A DNA stretch of 64,000 nt from Novosphingobium sp. Lineage in GTDB: Bacteria > Pseudomonadota > Alphaproteobacteria > Sphingomonadales > Sphingomonadaceae. The stretch lies in the NCBI RefSeq assembly GCF_027531025.1, contig NZ_JAPZQX010000002.1:372001-436000 (forward strand), read 5' to 3'. Position 1 is the first letter of the stretch; every line of letters begins with the position of its first letter. The translations under genes were made by a program, and so were the position numbers. Under the pieces are notes generated by a model, which was not told where the DNA came from, did no database searches, and saw only the letters and a program-made list of their open reading frames with translations. Shown here piece by piece: positions 8,455 to 17,993 of this stretch.

Positions 8455-9124
8455 GGTTACCCGCATTGCCCTGGTCGGCGCTTCCGGCCTGGTCGGGCTA
8501 AGCCTGATCCGCCTGGCAGTGGGCCGCAGCGATATCCGCATCGTTGCCGTGGCCCGGCGCGAGATTCCCTTGCCCACCGGCGCGCGGATGGAAGTCCTGG
8601 TCGCCCCGCCCGAGAACTGGGGCGATGCCATTGCCGCAACCAATGCCGATGTCCTGGCCTGTGCGCTGGGCACGACCTGGAAGAAGGCCGATCGCAATGA
8701 AACCGCGTTCCGCGCGGTCGATCAGCACCTGGTGCTGGCCTGCGCCAAGGCCGCCAAGGAAGCCGGGATGCGGCAGATGATCGCCGTGTCCTCGGTCGGG
8801 GCCGATGCCATGGCCAAGAACTTCTACCTCAAGGTCAAGGGCGAGACCGAACAGGCGCTCGGCCGGGTCGGCATTCCGCGGCTTGATGTGCTGCGTCCCG
8901 GCCTGCTGCGCGGCCCGCGCGAGGAAATGCGTCCGGCCGAACTGGCGGGGCGGATCCTCAGCCCGGTGGCGGACCTGCTGTTGCAGGGCAAGTACAGCAA
9001 GTATCGCTCGATCAGGGCGGAAACGGTGGCGCGGGCGATCGTTGGCCTGACCAAGGAAAAGGCCGCCGGGCGCTTTGTCTTCGAGCATGAGGCGATCCTG
9101 CGGGCGGCACGCAGGGCCGATTGA
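8447..9124 (+). CDS. NAD(P)-binding Rossmann-fold protein (atypical SDR, HTATIP2/YbjT-like)
   Basis: A 225-residue protein with an N-terminal dinucleotide-binding turn, [19 protein letters not shown], and a short central segment [10 protein letters not shown] followed by [12 protein letters not shown], where Tyr and Lys have the spacing seen in atypical short-chain dehydrogenases. This places it with NmrA/HTATIP2-like proteins, which may be oxidoreductases or redox-sensing binding proteins. The substrate is unknown. It overlaps the end of the dGTPase-like gene by eight bases and is the last gene before the glycine riboswitch. Confidence 0.85.
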   Translation: MSKVTRIALVGASGLVGLSLIRLAVGRSDIRIVAVARREIPLPTGARMEVLVAPPENWGDAIAATNADVLACALGTTWKKADRNETAFRAVDQHLVLACAKAAKEAGMRQMIAVSSVGADAMAKNFYLKVKGETEQALGRVGIPRLDVLRPGLLRGPREEMRPAELAGRILSPVADLLLQGKYSKYRSIRAETVARAIVGLTKEKAAGRFVFEHEAILRAARRAD

Positions 9125-9205
9125 GCCGCCCGCCGGGGGAGGACCCAAGGGCCGGGATTGACTCACGCCGCGCCGCCCGCCATCGCCCACAGCATCGCTG
9201 ACCGC

Positions 9206-9414
9206 GCGGGAGAGTTCCGGCGATTCGCGGTTCCTTTGCTTGAAGGGCCCGTTTCGCTGGACGCCGAAGGAGCAACCGCCCCGGAATCTCTCAGGCACCA
9301 GGGACCGCGTGGGTCGATAGCGATGCTCTGGAAAGTGTCCTGCACCAGCAGGGCCGCCGAAGGGGTAACCCGGTCTTAGGCTGGGGAAAGCTCTCAGGTT
9401 TCCGTGACAGAGGG
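9206..9414 (+). promoter_or_regulatory. Tandem glycine riboswitch
   Basis: Two glycine aptamers lie in series in the only long non-coding gap of the window (9125-9451). The first begins with GCGGGAGAG at 9206 and closes with the conserved GCCGAAGGAGCAA and CTCTCAGGCACC elements. The second starts near 9321 with GCTCTGGAAAG, then GCCGCCGAAGGGGTAACC, and ends with CTCTCAGGTTTCCGTGACAGAG. In this class, glycine binding normally switches on the glycine cleavage genes that follow. A TTGACT at 9158-9163 could be a -35 element, but no good -10 follows it. Confidence 0.95.
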
Positions 9415-9451
9415 GGCACCGGTTTTGGTGCATTCTGTGCGGGGATTTGCT

Positions 9452-10597
9452 GTGGGCGACGTCCAAACAACCAATGATGACGAAGCGGTTGAGCCCAAAG
9501 TGCTCACCCTGCCGCTCGATGCCTGGCACCGCGCGAAGGGCGGCCGGATGGTCGAATTCGCGGGCTACTGGATGCCGGTCCAGTATGAGGGGATTATCGC
9601 CGAACACCTCTGGACGCGGGAAAGCGCCGGCCTGTTCGATGTCAGCCACATGGGGCAGCTGTTCATTTCGGGAGAGGGGGTTGAGGCGGCGCTGGAAGCC
9701 GTGCTGCCGATCGACCTGTCAACGCTGAAGCCCTATGGGCCGCGCTATTCGCTGCTGCTCGACGAGAACGGCGGCGTGCTGGACGACCTGATGGTCACGC
9801 GCTGGAACAGCGGTTTCTACCTCGTCGTGAACGGTGCGACCAAGTGGGACGACATCGGCCACCTGCGCGAGCATCTGCCCGACGAGGTGACGATCAACCA
9901 CCTCGATGACAGCGCTCTGCTGGCGCTGCAGGGCCCCAAGGCCTTTGCCGCGCTCGAACGGGTCGTTACCGGCGAATATCCGCTGTCCGCGCTGACCTTC
10001 ATGAAGGGCGGCCAGTTCAGGATCGATGGCGTTGAGGCCTGGATCAGCCGGTCGGGTTACACCGGTGAGGACGGGTTTGAAATCTCGATCCCTGCGGCCG
10101 ATGCGGAACGGGTTGCCGATCTGATCTGCGCCCAGCCGGAAGTGAAGCCCATCGGCCTTGGCGCACGGGATTCGCTGCGGCTTGAAGCTGGGCTGCCGCT
10201 CTACGGTCACGATCTTTCGCCCGACACCAGCCCGGTCGAGGCCGGCCTGCTGTTCGGGATCAACAAGCGCCGCCGCAGTGAAGGTGGCTTCCCCGGAGCC
10301 GAGCGGATCCTGCGCGAAATTGCCGAGGGTACCGCCCGCAAGTGGGTTGGCCTGGTCCTCGAAGGTCGCCAGGCCGCGCGTGACGGCGCGACAGTCCACC
10401 TTGGCGCCGAGCAGGTTGGAGTGGTGACTTCGGGCGGATTCTCGCCCAGTCGCCAGCAGCCGATCGCCATGGCCTATGTCGCCAGCGCCCATGCCGCGCC
10501 CGGCACCAAGCTCGAGATCGACGTGCGCGGCAAGCGCCTGCCCGCCGAGGTCGTTCCCACCCCCTTCGTTCCCCATCGCTACTACCGAGGAGCCTGA
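9452..10597 (+). CDS. gcvT: Glycine cleavage system T protein (aminomethyltransferase)
   Basis: The tetrahydrofolate-dependent aminomethyltransferase of the glycine cleavage system; it releases ammonia from the aminomethyl-lipoyl H protein and makes methylene-THF. The family signature AGLFDVSHMGQLFI, the VVNGATKWDDI segment and WISRSGYTGEDGFEI are present. The start is uncertain: no ATG exists upstream of the conserved LTLPLDAWHRAKGGRM. I chose GTG 9452 (GGGGA seven bases before); GTG 9428 and 9437 are alternatives, and GTG 9404 is inside the riboswitch. It is first in a four-gene operon under riboswitch control. Confidence 0.95.
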   Translation: MGDVQTTNDDEAVEPKVLTLPLDAWHRAKGGRMVEFAGYWMPVQYEGIIAEHLWTRESAGLFDVSHMGQLFISGEGVEAALEAVLPIDLSTLKPYGPRYSLLLDENGGVLDDLMVTRWNSGFYLVVNGATKWDDIGHLREHLPDEVTINHLDDSALLALQGPKAFAALERVVTGEYPLSALTFMKGGQFRIDGVEAWISRSGYTGEDGFEISIPAADAERVADLICAQPEVKPIGLGARDSLRLEAGLPLYGHDLSPDTSPVEAGLLFGINKRRRSEGGFPGAERILREIAEGTARKWVGLVLEGRQAARDGATVHLGAEQVGVVTSGGFSPSRQQPIAMAYVASAHAAPGTKLEIDVRGKRLPAEVVPTPFVPHRYYRGA

Positions 10598-10601
10598 CGC
10601 C

Positions 10602-10973
10602 ATGACGCGTTATTTCACCCAGGACCACGAATGGATCGACGTTTCCGGCACCAGCGGTGTCGTGGGCATTACCGAATATGCGCAGAGCCAGCTGGGCGAC
10701 ATCACCTATGTCGACCTGCCCTCTGCCGGCGCCACCGTGAAGAAGGGCGATGCCCCTTGCGTGGTCGATAGCGTGAAGGCCGCCTCGGACGTCTACTCCC
10801 CCGTTTCCGGCACGATCACCGCCGCCAACGATGCGCTGGGCGATGCTCCGGAACTGGTCAACACCGACGCCGAAGAAGGCGGTTGGCTGTTCCGGATCGA
10901 CCTCAGCGATCCAGCCGAGCTCGATGGTCTGATGGATAAGGCGGCTTACGACGCCTACGTCGCGGGGCTCTGA
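10602..10973 (+). CDS. gcvH: Glycine cleavage system H protein
   Basis: A 123-residue lipoyl carrier that shuttles the aminomethyl group from the P protein to the T protein. The lipoylation site is Lys59 in [13 protein letters not shown], with the expected beta-hairpin context, and the N-terminus [11 protein letters not shown] is typical. The ATG at 10602 follows gcvT by four bases with AGGAG about ten bases upstream. Length and spacing match the family exactly. Four bases separate it from gcvPA. Confidence 0.97.
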   Translation: MTRYFTQDHEWIDVSGTSGVVGITEYAQSQLGDITYVDLPSAGATVKKGDAPCVVDSVKAASDVYSPVSGTITAANDALGDAPELVNTDAEEGGWLFRIDLSDPAELDGLMDKAAYDAYVAGL

Positions 10974-10977
10974 TCCG

Positions 10978-12333
10978 ATGCGTTACCTGCCCCTCACTCC
11001 TGACGACCGGACCGCCATGCTGGGCGTGATCGGCGCGGCCACGGTCGATGACCTGTTCGTCGATGTGCCCGCCACCGCGCGCCTGCCCGGACCCGTGCCC
11101 GGCCTGCCGCTGCACGCCAGCGAAATGGCGGTTGAGCGCCACTTTGCCAGCCTGGCCCGCAAGAACAAGGCGGCTTCCGATCATCCGTTCTTCCTGGGGG
11201 CGGGGGCCTACAAGCACCATGTCCCCGCCAGCGTCGATCACCTGATCCAGCGCGGCGAGTTCCTGACCGCCTACACGCCCTACCAGCCGGAAATCGCGCA
11301 GGGCACGCTGCAGGTGCTGTTCGAGTTCCAGACCCAGGTTGCGCGCCTGTTCGGCTGCGATGTGGCCAATGCCTCGATGTACGATGGCTCGACCGCGTGC
11401 TGGGAAGCAATCGGCATGGCCGGCCGCATCACCCGCCGCAAGAAGGCGGTGCTGAGCAGCGGGCTGCATCCGCACTATGTCAGCGTGGCGAAGACCATGG
11501 CGCGGTTTACCGGCGATCAGCTCGATACCGCCACCCCCAGCCTTGGCGGGACCGACATGGACCGGCTGATCGGCGCGATCGATGCCGAGACCAGCTGCGT
11601 GGTGGTGCAGTATCCCGATGTGCTCGGCCGGATCGAGGATCTGTCGGCGCTTTCGGCCGCCTGCCAGGCTGCCGGGGCACTGCTGATCGCGGTGGTGACC
11701 GAGCCGGTGGCGCTGGGGGCGATCAAGGCTCCGGGCGAGATGGGCGCGGATATCGTGGTGGGCGAGGGGCAGTCGCTCGGCGTTGGCCTGCAGTTCGGCG
11801 GGCCTTACATCGGGCTGTTCGCGACCCGCGACAAGTATGTCCGGCAGATGCCGGGGCGGCTCTGCGGCGAGACGGTCGATGCCAATGGCAAGCGCGGCTA
11901 TGTGCTGACGCTATCGACCCGCGAGCAGCATATCCGGCGCGAGAAGGCGACGAGCAATATCTGCACTAATTCAGGGCTTTGCGCGCTGGCTTTCAGTATT
12001 CACATGACCCTGCTGGGTGAGCGCGGCCTGCGCGATCTGGCGGCGCTCAACCACGCCAAGGCGGTGCTGGCGGCGCAGCGGCTGGCCAAGCTGCCCGGCG
12101 TCTGCCTCGCCAATGAAAGCTTCTTCAACGAGTTCACCCTGGTCCTGCCAAAGCCCGCCCGCGCCGTGGTGCACGAACTGGCGGCCAAGGGCGTGCTGGG
12201 CGGCGTATCGCTTGGCCGGCTCTATCCGAGGGTGACCGAACTGGAACACGGACTGGTGATCGCGGTCACTGAAGTGGTGTCCGAAGGTGACATCGATGCC
12301 CTTGAAGCGGCACTGAAGGAGGTGCTGGCATGA
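10978..12333 (+). CDS. gcvPA: Glycine dehydrogenase (decarboxylating), subunit 1
   Basis: The N-terminal half-protein (451 residues) of the P component, a PLP enzyme that decarboxylates glycine and loads the H protein. In this organism the P protein is split, as is common outside the gamma-proteobacteria. Recognisable segments include [15 protein letters not shown], the [18 protein letters not shown] stretch, and the [13 protein letters not shown] block. This subunit carries the PLP fold but not the active-site lysine, which is in the second subunit. It overlaps gcvPB by four bases, keeping the two subunits in step. Confidence 0.97.
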   Translation: MRYLPLTPDDRTAMLGVIGAATVDDLFVDVPATARLPGPVPGLPLHASEMAVERHFASLARKNKAASDHPFFLGAGAYKHHVPASVDHLIQRGEFLTAYTPYQPEIAQGTLQVLFEFQTQVARLFGCDVANASMYDGSTACWEAIGMAGRITRRKKAVLSSGLHPHYVSVAKTMARFTGDQLDTATPSLGGTDMDRLIGAIDAETSCVVVQYPDVLGRIEDLSALSAACQAAGALLIAVVTEPVALGAIKAPGEMGADIVVGEGQSLGVGLQFGGPYIGLFATRDKYVRQMPGRLCGETVDANGKRGYVLTLSTREQHIRREKATSNICTNSGLCALAFSIHMTLLGERGLRDLAALNHAKAVLAAQRLAKLPGVCLANESFFNEFTLVLPKPARAVVHELAAKGVLGGVSLGRLYPRVTELEHGLVIAVTEVVSEGDIDALEAALKEVLA

Positions 12334-13892
12334 ACGCCCCCAACGCAGCCGGCTGGCGGCCCGAACTGGGCGAGACGCACCTCGCCGGAGACGAGACCTT
12401 TACCGGCAACCGCGCGCTGATGCTGGAAGAGCGCCTGATCTTCGAGATCGGCGATGCGACCACCACCGGAGTCGATCTGGACGTGGCCCCCGCCGCGCCC
12501 TCGATGCTCGGCAGCCTTGCGCGCACCGCGCCGATCGGCTTGCCGGGCCTGTCGGAGCCGGAGACGGTGCGGCACTATACCCGCCTGTCTCGCCAGAACT
12601 ATGCGATCGACCTGGGCCTGTTCCCGCTGGGTTCGTGCACGATGAAGCACAACCCGCGCCTCAATGAGGCGGTGGCGCGGATGAAGGGCTTCAAGGACGT
12701 TCACCCGCTCCAGCCGCGCGAGACGGTGCAGGGCGCGCTGGCGGTGATCGACGAACTGGCCCACTGGCTGGTGACGCTGACCGGCATGGACAGCGTGGCC
12801 ATGTCGCCCAAGGCCGGTGCCCACGGCGAGCTGTGCGGGATCCTCGCGATCAAGGCTGCGCTCGAAGCGCGCGGGGAAGACCGCAAAGTCATCCTGGTGC
12901 CCGAAAGCGCCCACGGCACCAACCCGGCGACCGCGGCCTTTGCGGGTTTCACCGTGGAGAACATCCCGGCGAACGATGCGGGCCGGGTCGATCTGGCCGC
13001 GCTGCAGGCCCGGCTGGGGCCGGACGTGGCCGGGGTGATGATCACCAATCCCAACACCTGCGGCCTGTTCGAACCCGATCTCAAGGCGATTTCCGACGCG
13101 GTCCATGCCGCCGGCGGCTATGTCTATTGCGACGGGGCGAACTTCAACGCGATCGTCGGCAAGGTGCGCCCGGGTGACCTTGGCGTCGATGCCATGCACA
13201 TCAACCTGCACAAGACCTTTTCCACGCCGCACGGCGGGGGCGGACCGGGTTCGGGGCCGGTGGTGCTCTCCGCCGCGCTCTCGCCCTTCGCGCCGCTGCC
13301 TTACGTCAAGCGCGAGGCCGATGGTTCGCTGCGGCTGGTCGAGGAAGAAACCGCGGGCGAAGACCAGCCTGACAGCTTTGGCCGGATGGTCGCCTTCCAC
13401 GGCCAGATGGGCATGTTCACCCGCGCCCTGGCCTATATCCTCAGCCACGGGGCCGATGGCCTGAAGCAGGTTGCCGAGGATGCAGTGCTCAACGCCAATT
13501 ACGTGCTGCGCAGCCTTGAAGGCGTGCTCGATGCGCCCTTCGGCCACTCCGGCCCGTGCATGCACGAGGCGCTGTTTACCGACGATGGCTTTGCCGAGGG
13601 CTTCTCGACGCTCGATGTCGCCAAGGGGCTGATCGACGAAGGGTTCCACCCGATGACGGTCTATTTCCCGCTGGTGGTCCACGGCGCGATGCTGGTCGAG
13701 CCGACCGAGACGGAAAGCAAGGCCGCGCTCGATCAGTTCATCGGCGCGCTGCGCTCGGTGGCGCTGCGGGCCAAGCAGGGCGATCCGGCGCTGAAGAGCA
13801 CGCCGCACTTCGCCCCGCGCCGCCGACTGGACGAAACGCTGGCCGCGCGTAAACCGGTGCTGGCCTGGAAGGGCGACAAGGCGGAAGGATAA
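12330..13892 (+). CDS. gcvPB: Glycine dehydrogenase (decarboxylating), subunit 2
   Basis: The C-terminal half-protein (520 residues) of the P component. The PLP-binding lysine is in [18 protein letters not shown], and the preceding [13 protein letters not shown] and PAAGAHGE-like ([13 protein letters not shown]) segments are typical. It overlaps gcvPA by ATGA and ends the riboswitch-controlled operon, although the next gene starts only five bases later. Together with T and H proteins, and a dihydrolipoamide dehydrogenase encoded elsewhere, it converts glycine to CO2, ammonia and methylene-THF. Confidence 0.97.
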   Translation: MNAPNAAGWRPELGETHLAGDETFTGNRALMLEERLIFEIGDATTTGVDLDVAPAAPSMLGSLARTAPIGLPGLSEPETVRHYTRLSRQNYAIDLGLFPLGSCTMKHNPRLNEAVARMKGFKDVHPLQPRETVQGALAVIDELAHWLVTLTGMDSVAMSPKAGAHGELCGILAIKAALEARGEDRKVILVPESAHGTNPATAAFAGFTVENIPANDAGRVDLAALQARLGPDVAGVMITNPNTCGLFEPDLKAISDAVHAAGGYVYCDGANFNAIVGKVRPGDLGVDAMHINLHKTFSTPHGGGGPGSGPVVLSAALSPFAPLPYVKREADGSLRLVEEETAGEDQPDSFGRMVAFHGQMGMFTRALAYILSHGADGLKQVAEDAVLNANYVLRSLEGVLDAPFGHSGPCMHEALFTDDGFAEGFSTLDVAKGLIDEGFHPMTVYFPLVVHGAMLVEPTETESKAALDQFIGALRSVALRAKQGDPALKSTPHFAPRRRLDETLAARKPVLAWKGDKAEG

Positions 13893-13897
13893 GAGCG

Positions 13898-14374
13898 ATG
13901 TGGCAGGCGATGTTCTCGTTCACCAATGCGGTGGTGATCATCGCCTGGCTCATCCTGGCCTTCGCGCCGCGCAAGCCGCTGGCGACAACCTCGGTGCTCT
14001 ACCTCGGCGTCGGCCTCTTGTGCCTGTGCTATGCGGGCATGTTCGTCACCCTGCTCAGCGGCGCGGTCGATCCGGGGCAGGTGCCGGGCAGCCAGCCCTA
14101 TGTCGCCTCGGACTATTCGATCGAGGGACTGCGGCGGCTGTTCATGTCGGATGCCGGGCTGGTGATCGGCTGGACCCATTACCTGGCGTTCGATCTGTTC
14201 GTGGGGCTGTGGATCGCGCGCGATGCCGATGCCAAGGGCTTTGGCCGCGTGTTCCAGCTGCCCTTCCTGTTCGCCAGCTTCATGGCCGGGCCGATTGGCC
14301 TGCTGGCCTGGCTGATCGCGCGCGAGCGTCGGGCGCGCGAACTGCACCCGGCGGAAAACCGGCTTAAGCTCTAG
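13898..14374 (+). CDS. ABA4-like family membrane protein (DUF4281)
   Basis: A 158-residue protein with four hydrophobic helices. The GWTHYLAFDLFVGLWIARDA segment, with its His and Asp, is characteristic of the ABA4-like family, named after a plant neoxanthin-related protein. Bacterial members are uncharacterised. The ATG at 13898 is five bases after gcvPB and has a purine-rich AAGGATAAGAG before it, so it is probably transcribed with the glycine cleavage genes, at least in part. The C-terminal tail is basic. Confidence 0.85.
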   Translation: MWQAMFSFTNAVVIIAWLILAFAPRKPLATTSVLYLGVGLLCLCYAGMFVTLLSGAVDPGQVPGSQPYVASDYSIEGLRRLFMSDAGLVIGWTHYLAFDLFVGLWIARDADAKGFGRVFQLPFLFASFMAGPIGLLAWLIARERRARELHPAENRLKL

Positions 14375-14392
14375 GCGTTTCGCTTACGCTGA

Positions 14393-15601
14393 TCAGGAAG
14401 TAGGCGGCGCCTTGCTGCTCGGCGCTTCGTAGTTTTCCGGCGTCAGGTCGATCCGCTCGATCCGCGGCGTCGCTTCGCGGCGGCGCAGGCGGGTGCCGGT
14501 ATTGCCGCTTTCGAAGCGGGCGGTCAGCGTATAGCGCTCGATCATGTAGAAGCCGGGCGCACTGCCTTCGTCCTTCTTGAGCGGGGCATAGACCCGCTTC
14601 TGGATGTTAGCGACAACCGGCTTCAGCCAGCTGGTATCGCCATCGGTGCGCAGCACGTCGATTTCGGTGATGCGGCCATCGGCCCCGATCCAGAACCCGA
14701 TGTCGGCCCACTGGTTGCGGGCCTGGAGCGCGGTCAGGCGGTTGAGCGTGTTGAGATTGGGCTCGGTTTCCGGGCGACCGGTAGTCAGGTCATCGCGCAC
14801 CAGCGGCTCGGCATAGAGCAGCACCGGCTTGCTCGCGCCGCCCTGTTCGGCAAAGCGCTTGATCAGCGCGGCCGTGCTGGCATCGCTGCCACCCTTGCGA
14901 TCGGCCTTGGCCTTGATCACTTCGGCCGCCAGCGCGAAGTCGCTGCTTTCGGGGAGGGGCTGGGTGATCAGCACGTCCAGCCGCTTGTTCAGCTCGTCGA
15001 GATTGCGCTTGTTGGGGGCCATATCGAACCGGCCGCGCCATTGCAGCGCCTGGCGCAGCCGGGCAAAGCTGGCGACGCGCGGCTGATTGGCGGCCAGGGC
15101 GCGCTGCTCGACCTGCTGGTAGATCCGCTCCGCTTCGTCCGGGAAGCCCAGCTTGGCCCGGCTGTCACCCACTTCGATCTGGGCGACCAGGGTGCGGAAA
15201 TCGTTCTCGCCAAAGCCCTTCTTCAGCGTGTCGCGCATGTCGAGCACGGAGAGCTGGAAATCCTTGGCCTCGCCCATCTGTTCGGCGATCCGACCGTTGG
15301 CGCGGAGCAGATCGGACACGGGGACCGGGAAGGCTTCGCCGTGGCGCTTGTTGCGGCCGATCGAGGATTTCAGCGTGGCCCGGCTGTTCTTGTAATCGCC
15401 CGCCACGAACAGGTTTTCGGCATGGGCAAGGGTGGCCTTGATATCCTCGTCCGGCGGGCACTTGCGTTCCAGGCAGGCCTTGAGATCGGCTTCGGTCTGC
15501 TTCAGCGACTTGCCGGTGACGACGATTTCCTGCGCCTGCGCCGGACCCGCAAGGGCAAGGGCGGCAGCCAGGGCAAGGCTGGGCATCATGGCGCGGCGCA
15601 T
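14393..15601 (-). CDS. Exported protein with TPR-like region and TonB-like C-terminal domain
   Basis: A 402-residue exported protein. The ATG at 15601 is preceded by AGGAG at a seven-base distance, better than the upstream TTG at 15607. The signal peptide ends PAQAQE, and the next residues, EIVVTGKSL, recall the N-terminus of TonB-dependent proteins in sphingomonads. The middle (residues about 55-230) is helical with TPR-like spacing. The end, IGADGRITEIDVLRTDGDT followed by WLKPVVANIQKRVYAPL, resembles a TonB C-terminal domain. Function is unknown; a role in envelope energy transduction is only a suggestion. Confidence 0.8.
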   Translation of the reverse strand: MRRAMMPSLALAAALALAGPAQAQEIVVTGKSLKQTEADLKACLERKCPPDEDIKATLAHAENLFVAGDYKNSRATLKSSIGRNKRHGEAFPVPVSDLLRANGRIAEQMGEAKDFQLSVLDMRDTLKKGFGENDFRTLVAQIEVGDSRAKLGFPDEAERIYQQVEQRALAANQPRVASFARLRQALQWRGRFDMAPNKRNLDELNKRLDVLITQPLPESSDFALAAEVIKAKADRKGGSDASTAALIKRFAEQGGASKPVLLYAEPLVRDDLTTGRPETEPNLNTLNRLTALQARNQWADIGFWIGADGRITEIDVLRTDGDTSWLKPVVANIQKRVYAPLKKDEGSAPGFYMIERYTLTARFESGNTGTRLRRREATPRIERIDLTPENYEAPSSKAPPTS

Positions 15602-15705
15602 CGACAAGCTCCTGAATCAAGACTTTTCGACGCGCCCCTAGCAGGCTCGGTGGCGCCAGTCTTGGCTGATCGACCAAGCGTCAACCGGGGCAGGCGAAAG
15701 GCAGC

Positions 15706-15840
15706 CTAGCGGTTGATCGCCTTGTCGCCGGCCTCGCCGACCGATTCGATATCGCGGCCAAGCCCTTTCACGGTGTTGCAGGCGGCGGTGGTGACAGCCA
15801 GCGAGGCCAGCACCAGCGTGGTAATCAGACGGTTCTTCAT
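15706..15840 (-). CDS. Entericidin A/B family lipoprotein
   Basis: A 44-residue gene easily missed by length filters. It reads MKNRLITTLVLASLAVTTAA, then Cys21 as the lipobox residue, NTVKGLGRDIESVGEAGDKA and a short end. The order lipobox, NTVKGxGxDI, GEAG is the entericidin signature. The ATG at 15840 has GGAG eight bases upstream. Entericidins are small membrane-associated lipoproteins linked to stress and stationary-phase cell lysis in enterobacteria; in alphaproteobacteria single copies such as this are common and of unclear function. No partner entericidin gene is adjacent. Confidence 0.9.
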   Translation of the reverse strand: MKNRLITTLVLASLAVTTAACNTVKGLGRDIESVGEAGDKAINR

Positions 15841-15958
15841 CGCATCGATCTCCGGTCCAAAGTGCCCCGGTTGGCAGCTTTTGTCCGGTCAGCTTAATCC
15901 CAGCCGAACGGCGATGCCGTGGCTTGACGGCGCGCGACGAAACGACCAGCGGGGCGCG

Positions 15959-16183
15959 ATGAACTGGGACTGGCTTTACACCGATTGGGCGCCCTGGGCC
16001 GAGGCGGCGACGATTGCCCTGCTGCTCGCGATTGTGGCCTGGTGGGCTGACCGGCGCCGGATGCGCCGCAGCGATCCCGATGCCGTGGGGTTGCTACCCT
16101 GGCGCGACCTGGCGTTCTGGGGCCTGTTCGGCGCCCTGCTGCTGACACTGGTCGCGATCCGCTACGCGCTGCGTGGCGGATAG
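15959..16183 (+). CDS. Small membrane protein, hypothetical
   Basis: A 74-residue protein with two hydrophobic helices (ATIALLLAIVAWW and LAFWGLFGALLLTLVAIRYAL) joined by a basic, Asp-containing loop. The N-terminus is Trp-rich (MNWDWLYTDWAPW). The ATG at 15959 follows a GCGGGG purine stretch; an in-frame ATG at 15914 would add 15 residues. No family was recognised. It faces cpaF convergently, 29 bases away, and is divergent from the entericidin gene. Confidence 0.6.
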   Translation: MNWDWLYTDWAPWAEAATIALLLAIVAWWADRRRMRRSDPDAVGLLPWRDLAFWGLFGALLLTLVAIRYALRGG

Positions 16184-16212
16184 GGCGTGGCGGATAGCAC
16201 CAGCGGCGTCGA

Positions 16213-17733
16213 TCAGAGGCAGGCTTCCAGATAGGCCTGATCGAAGCCGAACTGGCGGGCCTTTTCCAGCGTATAGGGGCGCAGGCCCGACGGGCGGAAT
16301 TCGCCGATGATCTTCCCGTCCTCGCTCTCGTCGAGGTATTCGAACTTGAACAGTTCCTGGGTGACGATCACGTCGCCTTCCATCCCGATCACCTCGGTGA
16401 TGTTGGTGGTGCGGCGCGAACCGTCGCGCAGGCGCTTCACCTGAACGATGATGTCGACCGATTCGGCGATCTGGCGCGAAATGGCTTCCTTGGGGATCTT
16501 GATGTCGCCCATCAGGATCATGTTTTCCATACGGCCCAGGCATTCGCGCGGGCTGTTGGCGTGGAGTGTACACATCGAGCCATCGTGACCGGTGTTCATC
16601 GCGGCGAGCAGGTCGAAACACTCCGCACCGCGAATTTCGCCCAGGATGATCCGGTCCGGACGCATACGCAGGGCGTTCTTCACAAGGTCACCGATTGTGA
16701 TCGCGCCCTGGCCCTCGAGGTTCGGCGGGCGGGTTTCCAGCGGCAGCCAGTGCGGCTGCTGCAGCCGGAGTTCGGCCGCGTCTTCGATGGTCAGCACGCG
16801 CTCGCCCGGGTCGATCATCTTCGACAGGGCGTTGAGCATTGTCGTCTTACCCGAACCGGTACCGCCCGAGATCACGATGTTCATGCGGCAGGCGCCCGCG
16901 ATCTTCAGCGCGGTGCACATCTTGTCGCTCATCGAACCGAAATCGCGCAGCATATCGAGCGTGATCGGCTTTTCGGAGAACTTACGAATCGAGATCGCGG
17001 TTCCGCGCAGCGACAGCGGCGGGACGATCACGTTGACGCGGCTGCCGTCCTTGAGGCGGGCGTCGGCCAGCGGCGTGGTCTGGTCGACGCGGCGGCCAAC
17101 CTGGTTCACGATGCGCTGGGCGATCTGGAACAGGTGCTGTTCGTCGCGGAAGCGGATCGGGGCGAGCTGCAGCTTGCCCTTCTTTTCGATGTAGGTCTGG
17201 TCCGGACCATTGACCATGATGTCGGACACGTCCGGATCGTTGAGCAGTTCCTCGAGCGGACCGAAGCCCAGCAGCTCGTCGATCAGCACCTTTTCCAGCG
17301 CGAACTGTTCACGCCGGTTGAGCGTGACCTTCAGCTCGGCCAGCACTTCCATGATGATCGGGCGGAACTCTTCGGAGAGCTCGTCCTTGGTCAGGGTGGC
17401 AGCCGCTTCGGGATCGACGCGTTCGAGCAGGCGCGGCAGCACCTGTTCCTTGATCTTGTGAACCGAAGCTTCGAAACCTTCGGCATTGTACTGATTCTCG
17501 ACCGAACCGTTCATGCGGTCAGCCAGGCGGGTCATCGCATCGGACTTGAGCGCCGGTTCGGAGATGGATTCTTCGCCCGGCAGCGGCGGGAACTGGTCAC
17601 CACCCATGCCACCGGGAGCATTGGGTTTCTTCGGGGCTTCGATTCCGCCCTTCATCGGGCGCGCCACGCCGAATTGCGGCCGGGCCCCGGGGGCCATGCC
17701 TCCAACTCCATTGCGTCGGCCGAATGCGCTCAT
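16213..17733 (-). CDS. cpaF: CpaF/TadA-type secretion ATPase
   Basis: A 506-residue cytoplasmic ATPase that powers Tad/Flp pilus assembly. Residues 1-65 are a Gly/Pro-rich flexible region. The Walker A motif is GGTGSGKT at 290-297, followed by VLTIEDAAELRLQQPHW, the RPDRIILGEIRGAE Walker B-like segment and the HDGSMCTLHAN histidine box. Length matches the family. None of its usual partners (cpaB, cpaC, cpaE, tadB, tadC) are next to it here, so it is an isolated copy, or the rest of the locus lies elsewhere. It is divergent from the glycan cluster. Confidence 0.95.
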   Translation of the reverse strand: MSAFGRRNGVGGMAPGARPQFGVARPMKGGIEAPKKPNAPGGMGGDQFPPLPGEESISEPALKSDAMTRLADRMNGSVENQYNAEGFEASVHKIKEQVLPRLLERVDPEAAATLTKDELSEEFRPIIMEVLAELKVTLNRREQFALEKVLIDELLGFGPLEELLNDPDVSDIMVNGPDQTYIEKKGKLQLAPIRFRDEQHLFQIAQRIVNQVGRRVDQTTPLADARLKDGSRVNVIVPPLSLRGTAISIRKFSEKPITLDMLRDFGSMSDKMCTALKIAGACRMNIVISGGTGSGKTTMLNALSKMIDPGERVLTIEDAAELRLQQPHWLPLETRPPNLEGQGAITIGDLVKNALRMRPDRIILGEIRGAECFDLLAAMNTGHDGSMCTLHANSPRECLGRMENMILMGDIKIPKEAISRQIAESVDIIVQVKRLRDGSRRTTNITEVIGMEGDVIVTQELFKFEYLDESEDGKIIGEFRPSGLRPYTLEKARQFGFDQAYLEACL

Positions 17734-17921
17734 ACCGTGTTCCCAACTTCCCTGTGCCGACCTTGGTAAGCGCGTGGCTACCTCGCGGCTAATCGGGATG
17801 GTGAATAGGAACGAAACTTTGATTATTTCCTAATGCCGGGTGATCGAATGCACGATCTGGCCGATCCGGTGCGCGTTTTTTCCCCGATTGGCGCGGCACA
17901 CGATCGTGAACCCCGGCTTGC

Positions 17922-17945
17922 GGTTTATCGTTAGCCATATCTTAA
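17922..17945 (+). promoter_or_regulatory. Putative regulatory site: GGTTTATCGTTA motif and adjoining CtrA-like half-sites
   Basis: GGTTTATCGTTA at 17922-17933 recurs identically on the minus strand at 22207-22218, ahead of the other operon of the same cluster. Overlapping it, TTAG-N7-TTAA at 17931-17945 is one base from the CtrA consensus TTAA-N7-TTAA. It lies in the 260-base gap between cpaF and the methyltransferase gene, about 60 bases before the latter. Confidence 0.45.
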
Positions 17946-17993
17946 GGCCGCCTTGGCATCACGCGGGGGTTAGACAAGAGGAAGTCCGGCCCC

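Noticed and set aside
9404..9451. GTG 9404 as start of gcvT
   Set aside because: It falls in the conserved 3' part of the second glycine aptamer, which must stay non-coding to fold.
17800..17835. GGAAC at 17808 as an EcfG general stress promoter
   Set aside because: The expected CGTT 16-17 bases later is missing.
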